From Candidatus Gastranaerophilales bacterium (GTDB lineage Bacteria; Cyanobacteriota; Vampirovibrionia; Gastranaerophilales; Gastranaerophilaceae), in NCBI GenBank assembly GCA_947589525.1, contig CANQAW010000118.1, positions 1 to 5,592 of the forward strand: a stretch of 5,592 bases of DNA, written 5' to 3'. The position numbers and the translations under genes are program-made. The first letter of the stretch is position 1. The number at the start of each line of letters is the position of its first letter. The notes below the pieces were generated by a model, which saw only the letters and a list, made by a program, of their open reading frames with translations, was not told the origin of the DNA and did not search any database. Below, in pieces: positions 4,551 to 5,592 of the stretch.

Positions 4551-4755
4551 TTATATAGATACTGTTAACTGCCCACATTGTGGCGAAACATTCGACTATT
4601 GCGACTGCCCCGATTTATTTTGTAGTGGGGAATCAACGGAAGCTTATAGAAAACAATATAAACTATTGAGAGAATTACAGACAAAGGGCTTTAATATAGT
4701 GACTTGTGGATTTTGTGGATTAGTTTTTATAGCAAAAACAAAGGAGCAAAAATGA
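4543..4755 (+). CDS. Zinc-ribbon-like small protein, 70 aa
   Basis: Seven cysteines lie at residues 10, 13, 20, 22, 27, 55 and 58. The pairs CPHCG (10-14) and CGFCG (55-59), each preceded by a strand-like stretch, form the two knuckles of a probable zinc ribbon, with a helical insert (EAYRKQYKLLRELQ) between them. The extra DYCDCPDLFC cluster could be a second site or alternative ligands. Such folds bind nucleic acid or protein, but no specific role can be given. The start overlaps the previous gene by eight bases. The purine stretch GAGAGG at 4525-4530 is 12 bases away, so coupling to the upstream gene is likely. The TGA overlaps the next ATG as ATGA. Confidence 0.75.
   Translation: MNNYIDTVNCPHCGETFDYCDCPDLFCSGESTEAYRKQYKLLRELQTKGFNIVTCGFCGLVFIAKTKEQK
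4741..4746 (+). promoter_or_regulatory. Ribosome binding site choosing ATG 4752
   Basis: AAGGAG lies five bases before ATG 4752. An upstream in-frame ATG at 4704 would add a 16-residue hydrophobic stretch overlapping the zinc-ribbon gene, without a comparable site, so ATG 4752 is preferred. Confidence 0.72.
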
Positions 4756-4931
4756 CTAAAACAAATTTTGAGAAAATAAAAGAAATGAGCAGTGAGGATT
4801 TTGCAAAATTTATACGTACTGTGGGAAATTGCACTACGTGTGCTATTTTTAGCTTTTGCAACAATCAAAAAGACGGAGGATTTTGTAATGAAATTATACA
4901 ACAATGGTTAGAAAGCGAGTGTGAGGAATGA
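4752..4931 (+). CDS. Small Cys-rich phage protein of a widespread unnamed type, 59 aa
   Basis: The layout is a short acidic helix with MSSEDFAKFI, then a cysteine cluster NCTTC (27-30), C36 and C45, then a helix ending IIQQWLESE. This pattern is familiar to me from many small proteins in low-GC phages and prophages, in which a few cysteines probably hold a zinc ion and the C-terminus carries a conserved Trp-Leu-Glu. The function is unknown in the family as far as I know. It is joined by ATGA overlaps on both sides: its ATG to the zinc-ribbon gene and its TGA to the next gene. Its AAGGAG site is the clearest in this part of the operon. Confidence 0.78.
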   Translation: MTKTNFEKIKEMSSEDFAKFIRTVGNCTTCAIFSFCNNQKDGGFCNEIIQQWLESECEE

Positions 4932-5206
4932 CAGAACCAAAAATAATTAACGGTGATGATGTTAGCAAGTGTAAATACTACTATAAAGAGTCTTGTGTGG
5001 CAGAGTCCTTTTATGATTGTTCAAAAATAATTAACTGTTACCGCAAACAACTCAAACGCAAAGAGCAGGAATGTGAGAAGTATAAAGAGTGCTTAAATGA
5101 TACAAAATCAACTTTAGAAGTGTTGAGCGAAACAAGTATTTTACCTTTAAAAACAAACATTTTAAAAGTAATTAATAAAATAAATGAGGTTGAAAATGAA
5201 CAATAG
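4928..5206 (+). CDS. Cys-rich plus coiled-coil phage protein, 92 aa
   Basis: The N-terminal part has spaced cysteines, C15, C23, C31 and C37, in the context SKCKYYYKESC and INCYRKQLKRKEQECEKY. This is a recurrent pattern in small gut-phage proteins, usually left unnamed. From about residue 38 to 62 the sequence is a charged helix likely to form a coiled coil, and a less regular helical tail follows. A metal-binding head joined to an oligomerising stalk is a reasonable reading, but no activity is implied. The only Met is the start, and GAGG is just one base upstream of it, too close to serve it. Translation therefore most likely depends on the ATGA overlap with the preceding gene. It overlaps the YopX-family gene by 11 bases. 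Confidence 0.75.
   Translation: MTEPKIINGDDVSKCKYYYKESCVAESFYDCSKIINCYRKQLKRKEQECEKYKECLNDTKSTLEVLSETSILPLKTNILKVINKINEVENEQ
5186..5189 (+). promoter_or_regulatory. Ribosome binding site choosing ATG 5196
   Basis: GAGG lies six bases before ATG 5196. The in-frame ATG at 5184 would add MRLK but would sit across this site and has no purine site at a proper distance, so 5196 is the preferred start. Confidence 0.6.
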
Positions 5207-5585
5207 ATTAAAATACAAAGTATTTGATAAGCGAGATAATAAACTAAAAGAAATTAAAGGATATACCTTTTCTTTAATGGAGCTTGAGGGTATAGTTTAT
5301 ATTCAATGGGCTAATGGATACTATGAGTGCAATATACCTTTTAAAGATTTAATTTTTTGCCAATGCACAGGGCTTAAAGACCGTAACAAAAAAGATATTT
5401 ATGAAGGGGATATCGTTAAACAATGCTGGCATATTTATATTATTACAAATCTAAGCAGAGGAAGTTTCCAAATAAAAGATATTAAGACAAAATCAGTTTT
5501 TAATATTTATGCTTTATGCGCTGAAAAATCAGAAATCATTGGCAACATATACACCACACCTGAACTATTGGAGGAACAATGTTAA
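5196..5585 (+). CDS. YopX-family phage protein
   Basis: This 129-residue protein carries the signature of the YopX family, found in phages and prophages of low-GC bacteria and named after a Bacillus SPbeta protein. Near the N-terminus is LKYKVFDKRDNKLKEI, the typical opening strand. QCTGLKDRNKKDIYEGDIV (residues 56-74) is the family's best-conserved segment, and EIIGNIYTTPELL (113-125) is the usual ending, so the protein is full length. Between them (about 80-108) is the variable beta region. The family folds as small beta-barrel-like units and its biochemical role is not established. The gene overlaps the upstream one by 11 bases, and its stop overlaps the next start by three bases. Confidence 0.9.
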   Translation: MNNRLKYKVFDKRDNKLKEIKGYTFSLMELEGIVYIQWANGYYECNIPFKDLIFCQCTGLKDRNKKDIYEGDIVKQCWHIYIITNLSRGSFQIKDIKTKSVFNIYALCAEKSEIIGNIYTTPELLEEQC

Positions 5586-5592
5586 CATTCAA
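5579..5592 (+). CDS. Start of a further gene, cut by the window edge
   Basis: GGAGG at 5570-5574 precedes an ATG at 5579, and the frame reads M-L-T-F before the window ends. The overlap with the YopX-family stop matches the packing of the rest of the operon. Nothing can be said about the product. Confidence 0.5.

Noticed and set aside
1..5592. CRISPR array, tRNA genes, integrase or attachment site, insertion sequence
   Set aside because: No regularly spaced long repeats, no cloverleaf-like sequence, no transposase or recombinase motifs and no terminal inverted repeats were found on either strand.

Overview
The window is an AT-rich stretch (about 30% G+C by eye) of tightly packed genes, all on the plus strand. 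It reads as the early/replication region of a temperate phage or prophage. Four recognisable families support this: a phage-type winged-helix replication initiator, a DnaC/IstB-type helicase loader, a phage DNA N-6-adenine methyltransferase and a YopX-family protein. They are followed by a run of very small, cysteine-rich or coiled-coil phage proteins. Strong purine-rich Shine-Dalgarno sites and low G+C suit a low-GC, probably anaerobic or gut-associated bacterial host. The host cannot be named from this sequence.

Left block (1-2761), replication module. The initiator is cut by the window's left edge. Its linker DNA carries four palindromic CCGANTCGG boxes at an exact 14-bp pitch, followed by a 70-bp stretch of about 14% G+C with two 13-bp direct repeats. 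This is the layout of a lambda-O-type origin inside the initiator gene. The helicase loader, an unrecognised 192-aa protein and the adenine methyltransferase follow with short gaps or overlaps. A 66-residue zinc-finger-like gene then starts inside the methyltransferase end but is broken by a one-base shift at a run of six T. A long hairpin followed by eight T overlaps the stop codon of this broken gene and probably ends the module.

Right block (2762-5592), small-gene accessory module. It opens with a 62-aa arginine-rich protein whose DNA is about 48% G+C, unlike everything around it. About ten small genes follow, many joined by ATGA overlaps or overlaps of 8-11 bases. They include a 76-aa protein, a 71-aa protein ending in a beta-clamp-like QQSLF motif, a 53-aa Cys-rich protein, a single-pass membrane protein, a coiled-coil protein, a 123-aa protein, three further Cys-rich small proteins and the YopX-family protein. 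The first four codons of another gene end the window.

Likely joint working: the initiator binds its own gene, melts the AT-rich stretch, and the loader delivers the host replicative helicase there. The methyltransferase probably modifies phage DNA. Roles of the small genes are not known. No tRNA, rRNA, CRISPR array, integrase, attachment site or insertion sequence was seen, and no convincing sigma-70 promoter.
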